Position numbers and translations under genes: made by a program. The notes under the pieces were generated by a model. That model was not told the origin of the DNA and did not search any database. It saw only the letters and a list, made by a program, of their open reading frames with translations. A stretch of DNA of 40,272 nucleotides from Streptomyces sp. AC558_RSS880 (lineage in GTDB: Bacteria; Actinomycetota; Actinomycetes; Streptomycetales; Streptomycetaceae): positions 1 to 40,272 of the forward strand of contig NZ_JAGMUJ010000015.1 of assembly GCF_019049255.1 (NCBI RefSeq), read 5' to 3'. This document shows positions 27,594 through 36,378 of the stretch, piece after piece. The first letter of the stretch is position 1, and every line of letters starts with the position of its first letter.

Positions 27594-28667
27594 TCACCGT
27601 TCAACCGCCACGAGTTCGGCGATCTGCGCGGTGTTGAGCGCCGCTCCCTTGCGCAGGTTGTCCCCGCACACGAAGAGCTCCAGCGCGGTGGGGTCGTCCA
27701 GGGCCCGCCGTACCCGCCCGACCCAGGTCGGATCGGTGCCGACGACGTCGGCGGGGGTGGGGAACTCCCCCGCGGCCGGGTTGTCGAACAGGACCACTCC
27801 GGGCGCCGTGGCGAGGATCTCGCGCGCCTTGTCGACGGTGACCTCGCCCTCGAAGCGGGCGTGCACGGTGAGGGAGTGCGTGGTGACCACCGGGACGCGT
27901 ACGCAGGTGACCGCCACGGGCAGTGAGGGCAGACCGAGGATCTTGCGGGACTCGTCCCGCACCTTCATCTCCTCCGAGGACCAGCCGTCCTCCCGCAGTG
28001 ATCCGGCCCACGGTACGACGTTCAGCGCGACCGGCTCCGGGAACGGCCCGGTGTTGTCCCCCACGGCCCGCCGTACGTCACCGGGGCTGGTCCCCAGCTC
28101 CGTACCGGCCACCAGCGACAGCTGTTCGCGCAGCGTCCGCACGCCCGCGTGCCCGGCGCCGCTGACCGCCTGGTACGACGAGACGACCAGCTCGCGCAGG
28201 CCGAACTCGGCGTGCAGCGCGCCCAGCGCGACGATCATCGACAGGGTGGTGCAGTTCGGGTTCGCGACGATCCCGCGCGGGCGTCTCCGCACGGCGTGCG
28301 GGTTGACCTCGGGGACGACGAGCGGCACGTCCGGGTCCATGCGGAACGCGCCCGAGTTGTCGACCACCACCGCGCCCCGCGCGGCGGCGACGGGCGCCCA
28401 CCGCTCGGCGACCTCGTCGGGCACGTCGAACATCGCGACGTCGACCCCGTCGAAGGCCTCCTCGGTGAGCGCCACGACCTCGGTCTCCTCGCCGCGCACG
28501 GCCAGCTTGCGGCCGGCCGAGCGCGGGGAGGCGATCAGTCGGATCTCGCCCCAGACGTCCGCCCGCTGGGACAGGATCTGGAGCATGACCGTGCCGACGG
28601 CCCCGGTCGCTCCCACGACCGCGAGCGTCGGCCGCCCGGGACGTCCGGGTCGTACGGACTCGGCCAT
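27594..28667 (-). CDS. asd: Aspartate-semialdehyde dehydrogenase
   Basis: 357 residues. NADP loop GATGAVG at 19-25, catalytic Cys139 in NPNCTTL, the substrate arginine and histidine in [10 protein letters not shown] (257-265), and the [11 protein letters not shown] segment. It reduces aspartyl phosphate to the semialdehyde, the branch point to lysine, diaminopimelate, threonine and methionine. The ATG shares one base with the TGA of lysC (TGATG), so both genes are expressed as one unit and work in consecutive steps. The protein is of the shorter bacterial class; an extra N-terminal [12 protein letters not shown] precedes the first strand. Confidence 0.95.
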   Translation of the reverse strand: MAESVRPGRPGRPTLAVVGATGAVGTVMLQILSQRADVWGEIRLIASPRSAGRKLAVRGEETEVVALTEEAFDGVDVAMFDVPDEVAERWAPVAAARGAVVVDNSGAFRMDPDVPLVVPEVNPHAVRRRPRGIVANPNCTTLSMIVALGALHAEFGLRELVVSSYQAVSGAGHAGVRTLREQLSLVAGTELGTSPGDVRRAVGDNTGPFPEPVALNVVPWAGSLREDGWSSEEMKVRDESRKILGLPSLPVAVTCVRVPVVTTHSLTVHARFEGEVTVDKAREILATAPGVVLFDNPAAGEFPTPADVVGTDPTWVGRVRRALDDPTALELFVCGDNLRKGAALNTAQIAELVAVER

Positions 28668-29188
28668 CAGCGGCCGGTGCCTCCGTAGACCACGGCCTCG
28701 TCGCTGTCGGAGTCGAGACCGAACGCGGAGTGCACGGCGCGTACGGCCTCCGGCACGTCGTCCTTGCGGGTGACGACCGAGATGCGGATCTCGGAGGTCG
28801 AGATCAGCTCGATGTTCACGCCGGCGTCGCTGAGCGCCGTGAAGAAGTCGGCGGTGACGCCCGGGTTGGTCTTCATACCGGCGCCGACCAGGGAGATCTT
28901 GCCGATCTGGTCGTCGTAGCGCAGGGAGTCGAAGCCGATGGTGCCCTTGTTCTTCTCCAGCGCGTCGATGGCCTTGCGGCCCTCGGTCTTCGGCAGGGTG
29001 AAGGAGATGTCCGTCAGGCCCGTGGAGGCGGCGGACACGTTCTGCACGACCATGTCGATGTTGATCTCGGCATCGGCGATCGTGCGGAAGATCGAGGCGG
29101 CCTCGCCGGGCTTGTCCGGCACGCCGACGACCGTGACCTTGGCCTCGGAGGTGTCGTGCGCGACACCGGAGATGAGAGCCTGCTCCAC
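28667..29188 (-). CDS. Aspartate kinase beta subunit from an internal start
   Basis: In the frame of lysC, codon 253 is GTG ([19 protein letters not shown]) and AAGGGGA lies eight bases before it. Translation from here gives a 173-residue protein made of just the ACT domains. In Corynebacterium glutamicum and other Gram-positives the beta subunit of aspartokinase is made this way and pairs with alpha to form the lysine/threonine-sensitive enzyme. The site and length fit that pattern; expression is inferred. Confidence 0.7.
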   Translation of the reverse strand: MEQALISGVAHDTSEAKVTVVGVPDKPGEAASIFRTIADAEINIDMVVQNVSAASTGLTDISFTLPKTEGRKAIDALEKNKGTIGFDSLRYDDQIGKISLVGAGMKTNPGVTADFFTALSDAGVNIELISTSEIRISVVTRKDDVPEAVRAVHSAFGLDSDSDEAVVYGGTGR

Positions 29189-29944
29189 CTGCTTGTCCCC
29201 TTGCTTCATCGGCTCGCTGCTGACCCACGTGCCCTGCAGTCCGCTGAAGGACGAGCGGACGTGGATCGGGATGTTGTACCGGCGGGCGTACTCCACACAG
29301 CGGTGGAGCAGCACCTTGGACCCGGAGGCCGCCAGTTCGAGCATGTCCTCGAACGCGATCCAGTCGATCTTCCGGGCCTTCTTCACCACGCGCGGGTCGG
29401 CGGTGAACACACCGTCCACGTCCGTGTAGATCTCGCACACCTCGGCGTCGAGCGCGGCGGCGAGGGCGACGGCGGTGGTGTCGGAGCCGCCGCGGCCGAG
29501 CGTGGTGATGTCCTTGGTGTCCTGGCTGACGCCCTGGAAACCGGCGACGATGGCGATGTTGCCCTCGTCCACCGAGGCCTTGATCCGGCCCGGCGTGACA
29601 TCGATGATGCGGGCTTTGTTGTGGACCGAGTCGGTGATGACACCTGCCTGGCTGCCGGTGAAGCTCTGGGCGTTGTGGCCCAGGTTTTTGATCGCCATGG
29701 CCAGCAGGGCCATGGAGATCCGCTCTCCGGCGGTCAGCAGCATGTCGAGCTCGCGCCCGGCAGGGATCGGGGAAACCTGCTCGGCGAGATCGATCAGCTC
29801 GTCCGTCGTGTCGCCCATCGCGGAAACCACTGCGACCACCTGGTGGCCGTTCTTCTTGGCTTCCACGATCCGCTTGGCGACGCGCTTGATGCCCTCGGCA
29901 TCGGCTACGGAGGAGCCTCCGTACTTCTGCACGACAAGGCCCAC
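28667..29944 (-). CDS. lysC: Aspartate kinase, alpha subunit
   Basis: The GTG at 29944 has GAGGAG upstream and opens [18 protein letters not shown], the correct kinase start. 425 residues: catalytic amino-acid-kinase domain 1-245 ([34 protein letters not shown]) and two ACT domains 265-425 that bind lysine/threonine for feedback inhibition. It phosphorylates aspartate in the first step of the aspartate pathway. It precedes asd with a one-base overlap. An internal start for a separate beta subunit lies at 29188. Confidence 0.96.
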   Translation of the reverse strand: MGLVVQKYGGSSVADAEGIKRVAKRIVEAKKNGHQVVAVVSAMGDTTDELIDLAEQVSPIPAGRELDMLLTAGERISMALLAMAIKNLGHNAQSFTGSQAGVITDSVHNKARIIDVTPGRIKASVDEGNIAIVAGFQGVSQDTKDITTLGRGGSDTTAVALAAALDAEVCEIYTDVDGVFTADPRVVKKARKIDWIAFEDMLELAASGSKVLLHRCVEYARRYNIPIHVRSSFSGLQGTWVSSEPMKQGDKQVEQALISGVAHDTSEAKVTVVGVPDKPGEAASIFRTIADAEINIDMVVQNVSAASTGLTDISFTLPKTEGRKAIDALEKNKGTIGFDSLRYDDQIGKISLVGAGMKTNPGVTADFFTALSDAGVNIELISTSEIRISVVTRKDDVPEAVRAVHSAFGLDSDSDEAVVYGGTGR

Positions 29945-30127
29945 GTGCGCTCCTCGCTCAGTCCGTCGTTTTCCACAGTCCGCCCACATATGTGTGCGCT
30001 GCGGTCGGCTCAGTCTATCGAGCGCCCGAAAAATCCCTCCGCGATATCGCATGGTGAGACTGCCCGGCGCCCGTGCAGGGGGCTCATGCCCCATCCCGGC
30101 GCGGACCACTCGGAAAAGCGACCCGCG

Positions 30128-30721
30128 TCACACCTTCCGTCGGGCGTCGTGGAGGGTCTCGGCCCACCAGTGAAGCTCGTCGAGCATCACCTTCGCCGCC
30201 GCCTCGTGGTGTTCCGGTGCCTGCCAGGTGCCCGTGTCGGTGAAGTGCTCGTAGTAACGGGGGAAGGAAACGTAGTCACGGACCGTGTGCGCCTGGAGCT
30301 CGCCGAAGATCTGCCGCAGATGCTCGATGGCCAGTAGGCCGCCCGAGGCGCCGCTGTAGCCGACGAAGCCGATCGCCTTGCGCTGCCACTGGGTGAAGTG
30401 CCAGTCGATCGCCGCCTTCAGGGATGCCGGGATGCTGCGGTTGTAGTCCGGGGTCACGACGACGATCGCGTCGGCGTCGTCGAGGGCACGGGTCAGCGGT
30501 GCCATCCCCGTCGGCCGCTCCGGGTCCGGGTCGAGCGCCGGCGGAGTGGCCGGGAGGGCCAGCGGCAGGTCGACGTCGGCCAGGTCGACGGTGGTCACCT
30601 CGAACGCGCCGTGCGCGGTGGCTTGCCGGGTGATCCAGTCGGCCACAACAGGTCCGAAGCGGCCTTCGCGGACGCTGCCGAGGATCACGGTGAGGTGGAG
30701 CGGGTTCGTGTCGGTCGTCAT
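30128..30721 (-). CDS. NADPH-dependent FMN reductase-like flavoprotein
   Basis: ATG at 30721 (MTTDTNPLHLTVILGS). 197 residues with the flavodoxin-like fold of the NADPH-dependent FMN reductase family: phosphate loop GSVREGRFG near the first strand, the PDYNRSIPASLKAAID motif that lines the flavin, and GYSGASGGLLAIEHLR. Such enzymes reduce FMN, quinones or azo compounds. It is divergent from a helix-turn-helix regulator gene, starts being 101 bases apart, an arrangement usual for MmyB-like regulators and their reductase targets. Confidence 0.9.
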   Translation of the reverse strand: MTTDTNPLHLTVILGSVREGRFGPVVADWITRQATAHGAFEVTTVDLADVDLPLALPATPPALDPDPERPTGMAPLTRALDDADAIVVVTPDYNRSIPASLKAAIDWHFTQWQRKAIGFVGYSGASGGLLAIEHLRQIFGELQAHTVRDYVSFPRYYEHFTDTGTWQAPEHHEAAAKVMLDELHWWAETLHDARRKV

Positions 30722-30822
30722 GGGCGATACGGTGCTCGGTGCGGCGGTGGAGAGGGAGACCGCGCCGAGAGTGGTAGTGACAGGGCCACGCTCCGGAGCG
30801 GGTGCGTTGTTACGTTGAACGC

Positions 30823-31668
30823 GTGAGCGACAACGAGTTGGGGATCTTCCTGCGCACCCGTCGCGAGGCCCGCACCCCGGCGGAGGTCGGCCTTCCCGCC
30901 GGGCCACGACGCCGGACACCCGGCCTGCGGCGCTCCGAACTGGCCACCCTGGCCGGAGTCAGCGTCGAGTACGTGACGCGACTCGAACAGGGCCGCGACC
31001 GACGCCCCTCGGGGGAGGTCCTGACCGCCCTCGCGGACGCGCTGCGACTGAGCACCGCCGAGCGGGTGCATCTGCACCGCCTGGTCAAGACGATCAGCGG
31101 GGCGACGTGCGGTGCGCCCCCACCCGTACGGACGGTCCGGCCCACCGTCCGGATGCTCCTCGAGCGGCTGGAACCCACCCCCGCCGTCCTGCTCAACACC
31201 CTCAGCGAGGCCCTCGCCTGGACCGAGGGCTACGACCGGCTGGCGCGCCCCCTGGGCCTGCTCGACGGCGATCCACCGAACCTTGCGAAGTTCGTCCTCA
31301 CCGACGAACGGGCGCGCACGGCGTACCCCGACTGGGACCGCGTGGCGGACGACCAGGTGGCGGCCCTGAAACAGGGACCGGTCCGGCAGTCACCGGGCGG
31401 CAGCGCGCTGGTGTCCGAGCTGAGCCTGATGGCGGGACGGGACTTCACGGAACGGATGGAACGATTGCCGGGGCTGCCGACGGCGAGCGGGGTGGTGCGC
31501 ATGGTTCACCCCGAGGCAGGTGAACTACGGCTGTCCTACGAGGTGTTGGAGTTGCCGGTCGACGACGGACAACGGCTGATGGTGCACCTGCCTGCCGATG
31601 CTGCCGCCGAAGTGGCCCTGGAGCGGGTACTGGGGGTGCGGAGTGGGGGGTTGCGGATGGTGGGCTAG
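30823..31668 (+). CDS. HTH regulator with MmyB-like ligand domain
   Basis: The GTG at 30823 gives 281 residues (VSDNELGIFLRTRREART); an earlier open frame exists but lacks coding character. Residues about 8-80 are an XRE-type HTH (RRSELATLAGVSVEYVTRLEQGR) with the family's RTPGLRRSE lead-in. Residues about 105-270 form the MmyB-like PAS-related domain (TPAVLLNTLSEALAWTEGYD, with the late GELRLSYEVLELP strands), thought to bind a small ligand such as a fatty acid. It is divergent from the FMN reductase gene and probably represses or activates it. Confidence 0.9.
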   Translation: MSDNELGIFLRTRREARTPAEVGLPAGPRRRTPGLRRSELATLAGVSVEYVTRLEQGRDRRPSGEVLTALADALRLSTAERVHLHRLVKTISGATCGAPPPVRTVRPTVRMLLERLEPTPAVLLNTLSEALAWTEGYDRLARPLGLLDGDPPNLAKFVLTDERARTAYPDWDRVADDQVAALKQGPVRQSPGGSALVSELSLMAGRDFTERMERLPGLPTASGVVRMVHPEAGELRLSYEVLELPVDDGQRLMVHLPADAAAEVALERVLGVRSGGLRMVG

Positions 31669-31669
31669 A

Positions 31670-31852
31670 TCAAGCTCCGGGCTGGACGGCGGCGAGGAAG
31701 GCCGACCAGGTGGACGCGGTGACGCGGAGTTCGGGGCCCGTCGGGCTCTTGGAGTCGCGGATGTGGACGGTGCCGTTCACGGCGACCTCGACGCAGTTGC
31801 CGCCCTCCGAGTCGCTGTAGCTCGACTTGAACCACGTCAGCTGGTCATTCAT
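31670..31852 (-). CDS. DUF397 protein
   Basis: 60 residues with the complete DUF397 pattern: LTWFKSSYSDSEGGNCVEVA, VHIRDSKSPTGP and the final TWSAFLAAV. DUF397 proteins are small, acidic partners of HTH/DUF5753 proteins in Streptomyces; in several studied pairs they act like antitoxins or modulators of that regulator. Its start overlaps the stop of the HTH gene by eight bases, and it is transcribed after it. It ends two bases from the converging MmyB-like gene. Confidence 0.95.
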   Translation of the reverse strand: MNDQLTWFKSSYSDSEGGNCVEVAVNGTVHIRDSKSPTGPELRVTASTWSAFLAAVQPGA

Positions 31853-32657
31853 GGCGATCCACCATCCGCTCGATGAAACGGGCCGACTCGGCAGGGCTGA
31901 GCGCCTGCGTGCGGATCATGCTAAGCCGCTCCGTCGCAAGGCTGACAACCCCTGGATCGGCCGAAAGTTCGCTCACCAACGGGCCTTCGGCGAAAGCGAA
32001 TCGTTCGTGGTCACGAGTCTCCAGCAGGACCATCGGTCCCATCAGCGCAACGGGGATGGCCCTATCGAACGGGAGTACCTGAAGCACGACGTTCCGGAGC
32101 CGAGACACATCAAGCAGATGACGCAACTGGTCCACGTCCGCCTGCGGGCTGCGCAACGCCGCCTCGTAGACAACGAAGCTGAAGCCCACCGGCGGCTTCC
32201 GCTCGGTGAGGATGGCCTGCCGCGCCATGCGAGCGACGACACGTTCTTCCGCCGTCCCGTCGTCCAAGGGCGGGACGTGGTTCTCGATCAAAGCCCGTGC
32301 ATAGCTCTCCGTCTGCAACAGCCCAGGAACATAGGTGGCTTCGTAGGACCAGTGACTGCTTGCCTCCTTCTCCCGCTCCATGAAGTCCTGCGCCCGCGCC
32401 GGGAACCTCTCCCGCTGCAAGTAGTCCTTCGCCGCGCTCAACAGCCCCTCTGCGCGGCACAGTTCATCCGCGACGTCGAGCACGCGCGGCGTCGGCATCC
32501 GTACCCCCTGCTCCATCGACTTGATGGTGTCCGGGGAGTAGTTGGCCGCCTCGGCGAGCTGCTCGCGGCTGATGTTCGCCTTCGTGCGCCAGCGCTTCAT
32601 CTGGTTTCCGCTGTAGCGCCAGGCGACGGGTGGCTGGGAGTTGTTCTGGCCGGACAC
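31845..32657 (-). CDS. HTH-DUF5753 regulator (partner of DUF397)
   Basis: The GTG at 32657 has a perfect GGAGGTG eight bases upstream, so the longer open frame to 32966 is rejected. 270 residues: XRE-type HTH at about 18-70 (ANISREQLAEAANYSPDTIK, SMEQGVRMPTP), then DUF5753 at about 95-265 (ATYVPGLLQTESYARALI, EERVVARMARQAIL). It forms the classic actinobacterial pair with DUF397 downstream. Such pairs influence development and antibiotic production, probably through protein-protein contact, in S. coelicolor and relatives. Confidence 0.95.
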   Translation of the reverse strand: MSGQNNSQPPVAWRYSGNQMKRWRTKANISREQLAEAANYSPDTIKSMEQGVRMPTPRVLDVADELCRAEGLLSAAKDYLQRERFPARAQDFMEREKEASSHWSYEATYVPGLLQTESYARALIENHVPPLDDGTAEERVVARMARQAILTERKPPVGFSFVVYEAALRSPQADVDQLRHLLDVSRLRNVVLQVLPFDRAIPVALMGPMVLLETRDHERFAFAEGPLVSELSADPGVVSLATERLSMIRTQALSPAESARFIERMVDRHE

Positions 32658-32735
32658 GGCACCCACCTCCGACTGGTACACCCCGGCGCGTATCCCCGAG
32701 GTCACTACCGAGCGTAGAGACATGGACGCCACTGT

Positions 32736-33146
32736 GTGACCATGACGAGCGCAATTCACCGCCCCGCCTGGGTCCCCCTCCTCGGCCACCGGCTCCACGT
32801 CGTCGGTGTCCACTTCGACGCCGTACGCATCGAGGGTCTGCACGGCGAGCTGGTCGCCGACCATCTGATCGAGGCGACGGACGAGGACGCGGGGCCCATC
32901 GTGTGCGAGGTGACACGAGGCCGCTGGGTCTACTTCCTGCTCCCGCCCGGAACCGTGCGGCGGCACGACTGGCCGCCCGGGGTGCAGCAGCTCTCCGGCC
33001 GGGGCGACCCCACGGTCACCTACATCGGCGTCCCGGCACTCGACGGCAACACCTGGCCGCTGCGCTGGTACAGCGCGCCGACGCCCACCTCGCCGTACGT
33101 GTGCGCGGCGAAACTGGGTGCGGCGCTGGGTGTCGGTGCCGCATGA
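32736..33146 (+). CDS. Hypothetical protein divergent from the HTH-DUF397 pair
   Basis: 136 residues from GTG 32736, or 134 from ATG 32742; neither has a strong ribosome site. I do not recognise the family with certainty. The sequence has a beta-rich pattern (HRLHVVGVHFDAVRIEG, WVYFLLPPGTV) with several Trp and Pro residues. Proteins of this kind are often found next to HTH/DUF397 genes in Streptomyces. It is divergent from the HTH gene and is followed by the ankyrin gene after seven bases, so those two may be co-transcribed. Confidence 0.7.
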   Translation: MTMTSAIHRPAWVPLLGHRLHVVGVHFDAVRIEGLHGELVADHLIEATDEDAGPIVCEVTRGRWVYFLLPPGTVRRHDWPPGVQQLSGRGDPTVTYIGVPALDGNTWPLRWYSAPTPTSPYVCAAKLGAALGVGAA

Positions 33147-33153
33147 TCACACC

Positions 33154-33780
33154 GTGACGGAGCCCGTGGAGAGATCGGACGAACTGCCGCAGGCGGCGAA
33201 GGACGGCGACCCGGCGCTGGTGACACGGCTGCTGGAGGCGGGCGTCGGCGTGGACGCGATCGGCCGGGAGGGACGGACCGCGCTGGACCTGGCGGTGCAG
33301 GAGGGGCACGCGGAGGTGGTCCGGTCGCTGCTCGCCGCGGGTGCCGACGCCGAGGGGAACGCGGGGCCGTACCACGAGCTGACGCCGATGACCGAGGCGG
33401 CGATGTTCGGCCGCGCGGCAGTCATGGAGGTGCTGATCGACGCCGGGGTGTCCATGGGGGCCCAGCCGGTCCGGATCCCCTACGTGCCCCTTTCGCTCGC
33501 GGCGTCCCTCGGGCACACGGACGTCATGGAGCCGCTGCTGGACCGCGGGGCGGACATCGAGGACCGGGACTTCAAGGGCCGGTCACCTCTGGAGTGGGCG
33601 GCCGCGTTCGGGGAGGCGGAGGCGGTGCGCCTGCTGCTCGACCGCGGTGCCGAACCCACGGCGAGGGCGCTGACCGGCGCGCACAAGAACGTGGGGTGGC
33701 GTCCGGAGCGGGCCGAGGACTACGCACGCGTCCTCGACGCCCTGCGTGCCGCCGGGGCCGTCGACACCGAAGGGCGGTGA
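33154..33780 (+). CDS. Ankyrin-repeat protein
   Basis: The GTG at 33154 (VTEPVERSDELPQAAKDGD) gives 208 residues made almost wholly of ankyrin repeats. At least four units can be seen: AAKDGDPALVTRLLEAGVGV, GRTALDLAVQEGHAEVVRSL, LSLAASLGHTDVMEPLLDRG and SPLEWAAAFGEAEAVRLLLD. Such proteins bind other proteins through the groove face. It follows the hypothetical gene at 32736 in the same direction. No signal peptide is present. Confidence 0.92.
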   Translation: MTEPVERSDELPQAAKDGDPALVTRLLEAGVGVDAIGREGRTALDLAVQEGHAEVVRSLLAAGADAEGNAGPYHELTPMTEAAMFGRAAVMEVLIDAGVSMGAQPVRIPYVPLSLAASLGHTDVMEPLLDRGADIEDRDFKGRSPLEWAAAFGEAEAVRLLLDRGAEPTARALTGAHKNVGWRPERAEDYARVLDALRAAGAVDTEGR

Positions 33781-33863
33781 ACCACTGATCCCGTTGCTCC
33801 TCGCCCCGCTCGGGCCACGCCCACCGTTCGGTCGCCGTACGCGCGGTCTGCTTGCGGGGCCCC

Positions 33864-33941
33864 TCACTCGGCGTCGGGGGCCTCGGGCCGGCTCTTCCGG
33901 ATCTGGTTCTTGACGTCTGTCCAGCCGCTGTACCGGCTCAT
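33864..33941 (-). CDS. 25-codon stub resembling the start of an XRE antitoxin
   Basis: ATG at 33941 overlaps the cupin TGA by four bases (ATGA). The product begins MSRYSGWTDVKNQIRKSR and ends after 25 residues. The opening resembles the N-terminus of HTH antitoxin-like proteins that are roughly four times longer in Streptomyces. Nothing downstream in any frame continues the similarity, so this is either a truncated gene or a very small protein. Confidence 0.5.
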   Translation of the reverse strand: MSRYSGWTDVKNQIRKSRPEAPDAE

Positions 33942-34318
33942 CGGGTCTCCCCGTCCTCCGCCACCGCGTAACCGGGTACGGACGGCCACCGGACGGTCAG
34001 CACCACCGACTCCTCCTCCGCGCACCATGAGTGGTCGACTCCCCGTCCCCACACGACGTAGTCGCCCTGCTCTTCCAGAAGGACGCTGCGGCCGGGGAGT
34101 TCGACCCGGAAACGGCCGCTGATGAGGACCAGGAGAGCGGTGCGCTCCTCGCCCTCCACCCACTGCGCCCGCTCGTCGCCACGGGGGTGGACGCCCCATT
34201 TGATCTCCACCGCCTCGCTGTGGCGCGGGTCTCCGGCGTCCTTGAAGTGCCCGAGGAGCCAGCCCCGGTCCAGTGCCGCGTCCTTGCCCGCGTTGCCCAC
34301 GTACACGCTGCCGTTCAC
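33938..34318 (-). CDS. Cupin-fold protein
   Basis: The GTG at 34318 (VNGSVYVGNAGKDAALDRG) gives 126 residues; the open frame extends to 34414 but codon use before 34318 is poor. The core is a small beta barrel with VEIKWGVHPRGD and LISGRFRVELPGRSVLLEEQ, then GDYVVWGRGVDHSWCAEEES, a typical single-domain cupin. Metal-binding His residues are only partly kept, so a binding or sensing role is as likely as catalysis. Its stop overlaps the antitoxin-like stub by four bases. The upstream region holds a large nested palindrome. Confidence 0.75.
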   Translation of the reverse strand: MNGSVYVGNAGKDAALDRGWLLGHFKDAGDPRHSEAVEIKWGVHPRGDERAQWVEGEERTALLVLISGRFRVELPGRSVLLEEQGDYVVWGRGVDHSWCAEEESVVLTVRWPSVPGYAVAEDGETR

Positions 34319-34350
34319 GCCGCGGACGCTAGCAGGGACACACCCATCCC

Positions 34351-34441
34351 AAAAAGCGTGAGCACATCGGCCGACACCGTCCATTAGGTGCTCATTTGAG
34401 CGCTTAATGGACACTCGCCCGCCATATGCTCACGCCTTTTT
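34351..34441. promoter_or_regulatory. Nested concentric palindrome between DUF5063 gene and cupin gene
   Basis: Outer arms AAAAAGCGTGAGCA (34351-34364) and TGCTCACGCCTTTTT (34427-34441) and an inner 30-base palindrome at 34381-34410 (arms CCATTA/TAATGG and GCTCA/TGAGC) share one centre near 34396. The outer stem with A- and T-runs is a bidirectional terminator shape; the inner one is operator-like and lies 63 bases before the cupin start. Confidence 0.65.
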
Positions 34442-34443
34442 CA

Positions 34444-35103
34444 TCACATGACCGGTCGCACGCCCAGCGGGGTGCCGATCTCCTCGGCCATGACCTTGCC
34501 CGCCTCGAACTCCAGGGTGTCGTCGCCCATGCCCTGGTCGGTGTCGAGGCCGTCGAGTTCGGCGAGGGGCTGGTTGAGGCGGACGTGGGCGACCACCGAC
34601 TGGAGGGCGCGCAGGGTCGCGGACGCCGTGGAGCCCCAGTTGGAGAAGTAGGAGAACTGCCACCACCACAGGGCCTCCGTGGTACGGCCGGCCTTGTAGT
34701 GGACCATGCCGTGGCGGAGGTCGGTGATGACGTCGGTGAGGTCGTCGGAGATGCGGGCCGGGACCGGGGCCTTGCGGGGCTCGTAGGGGTCGAAGACCTC
34801 GGAGTAGACGTCGATCGGGTCGAGCATCCGGGCGAGGTTCTCGCGGAGTTCGTCCACGTCGGCCTCCGGGCCCGGGTCGGGCTCGTAGCGCTCGTCCGGG
34901 ACGATGTCCTCGTGCGCGCCCAGACGGCCACCGGCCAGGAGGAGCTGGGAGACCTCCAGGAGGAGGAAGGGGACGGCCGAGTCCGGCTCGTCGCCCTTCG
35001 CGACCTCCGTGACGGCGACCAGGAAGCTCTCGATCTGGTCCGCGATCTGGACCGCGAAGTCGTCCGGGTTCTGGTTCGTCGCGTGCAGCGTGGCATCAGA
35101 CAT
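34444..35103 (-). CDS. DUF5063 family protein
   Basis: 219 residues, all helical in pattern and acidic. The start ([20 protein letters not shown]) overlaps the recR stop by eight bases, so the two are coupled. The central segments [20 protein letters not shown] and [20 protein letters not shown] match DUF5063, which is conserved next to recR in Actinobacteria and has no known role. The position suggests some link to recombination repair or the nearby YbaB protein, but this is by association. Confidence 0.88.
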   Translation of the reverse strand: MSDATLHATNQNPDDFAVQIADQIESFLVAVTEVAKGDEPDSAVPFLLLEVSQLLLAGGRLGAHEDIVPDERYEPDPGPEADVDELRENLARMLDPIDVYSEVFDPYEPRKAPVPARISDDLTDVITDLRHGMVHYKAGRTTEALWWWQFSYFSNWGSTASATLRALQSVVAHVRLNQPLAELDGLDTDQGMGDDTLEFEAGKVMAEEIGTPLGVRPVM

Positions 35104-35695
35104 CTAGGAGTCGTCTCCCCTCGAAGGCGCGGCCGAGGGTCACCTCGTCCGCGTATTCCAGGTCGCCGCCCACCGGGAGGCCGCTGGCCAGGCGGGTGAC
35201 CTTCAGGCCCATGGGCTTGATCATGCGGGCGAGGTACGTCGCCGTCGCCTCGCCCTCCAGATTCGGGTCCGTGGCCAGGATCAGCTCCGTGACCGTACCG
35301 TCGGCCAACCGTGCGAGAAGTTCTCGTATACGCAGGTCGTCGGGGCCGACCCCGTCGATCGGACTGATCGCGCCACCCAGCACGTGGTAGCGGCCCCGGA
35401 ACTCACGGGTGCGCTCGATGGCCACGACGTCCTTGGGCTCCTCGACGACGCAGATGACGGCCGGGTCGCGGCGGGCGTCGCGGCAGATGGTGCACTGCTC
35501 CTCCTGCGCGACGTTCCCACAGGTCGCGCAGAAGCGGACCTTCGCCTTGACCTCCATCAGCGCGTGCGCCAGACGCCGTACGTCCGTCGGTTCCGCCTGG
35601 AGGATGTGGAAGGCGATCCGCTGCGCGCTCTTGGGACCGACGCCGGGCAACCGCCCCAGCTCGTCGATGAGGTCCTGGACCACGCCTTCGTACAA
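35096..35695 (-). CDS. recR: Recombination protein RecR
   Basis: 199 residues starting at a TTG codon (35695); [20 protein letters not shown] is the standard RecR opening. N-terminal helix-hairpin-helix ([19 protein letters not shown]), then the zinc finger Cys56/Cys59/Cys68/Cys71, then a Toprim domain ([19 protein letters not shown]) and the usual [15 protein letters not shown] end. RecR works with RecO and RecF to load RecA at gaps. It lies between the YbaB gene and DUF5063. Confidence 0.97.
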   Translation of the reverse strand: MYEGVVQDLIDELGRLPGVGPKSAQRIAFHILQAEPTDVRRLAHALMEVKAKVRFCATCGNVAQEEQCTICRDARRDPAVICVVEEPKDVVAIERTREFRGRYHVLGGAISPIDGVGPDDLRIRELLARLADGTVTELILATDPNLEGEATATYLARMIKPMGLKVTRLASGLPVGGDLEYADEVTLGRAFEGRRLLDV

Positions 35696-35764
35696 CGGAC
35701 TGCCGTCCCTTCCTGGTGTTCCTTCAGTACGTACGGTAGAGGCCCGCGGGCCGTCTGAGAAAGG

Positions 35765-36106
35765 TCAGAACGGGAGACCGGGGATGCCACCGCCGCCCAG
35801 CCCCTGGGCCAGCGGGCCGAGCTTCTGCTGCTGAAGGGCCTGGGCGTTCTCGTTGGCCGCCTGGACCGCCGCGACGATCAGGTCGGCGAGGGTCTCGGTG
35901 TCCTCCGGGTCCACCGCCTTCGGGTCGATCACGAGGCCGCGCAGCTCGCCGGAGCCGGTGACGGTGGCCTTCACCAGGCCGCCTCCCGACTGCCCCTCGA
36001 CCTCGGTCCTCGCCAGCTCCTCCTGGGCCCTGGCCAGGTCCTGCTGCATCTTCTGGGCCTGCTGGAGCAGCTGCTGCATGTTCGGCTGGCCACCACCGGG
36101 GATCAC
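35765..36106 (-). CDS. YbaB/EbfC nucleoid-associated protein
   Basis: The GTG at 36106 has AAGGAG seven bases upstream. 113 residues: [20 protein letters not shown] helix, strand region with [20 protein letters not shown], and a C-terminal helix with [19 protein letters not shown]. EbfC-type proteins bind DNA as tweezer-shaped dimers and are encoded before recR in most bacteria, as here. The Gly-rich tail is normal for Streptomyces. The first of the three leftward genes. Confidence 0.95.
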   Translation of the reverse strand: MIPGGGQPNMQQLLQQAQKMQQDLARAQEELARTEVEGQSGGGLVKATVTGSGELRGLVIDPKAVDPEDTETLADLIVAAVQAANENAQALQQQKLGPLAQGLGGGGIPGLPF

Positions 36107-36130
36107 GATTCGGCTCCTTGGTCGGTCCGT

Positions 36131-36147
36131 CGGTAAGGGTTTTACCG
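36131..36147. promoter_or_regulatory. Small palindrome CGGTAAGGGTTTTACCG
   Basis: A 17-base palindrome with six-base arms about 25 bases before the YbaB start. Possible operator or promoter element; the rest of 36107-36378 has no gene or clear RNA structure. Confidence 0.35.
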
Positions 36148-36378
36148 TTCGGCACGAGCCTACGTGGTCACGGGAGCCGTTGCCCCGGCACTCTTTCGAG
36201 TGAGTCGCGGTGGGGGCCCTATACCTGATCACGGCCATCTTCCGGGCGACAAAGAGCCCGAACCCCCGACGCCGCCACCCGTTGGGCGGTAGGAAGGGTC
36301 AGGCGCGCGAGCACGTGGCGTCACGTTTCATGGACGGACAGTACGCGGAGTCAGCAGGGGTCAGTAGGGAGATACCGG

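Noticed and set aside
36148..36378. Possible SRP or other small RNA upstream of ybaB
   Set aside because: I looked for a conserved SRP-type core and found none; no strong long stem is present.
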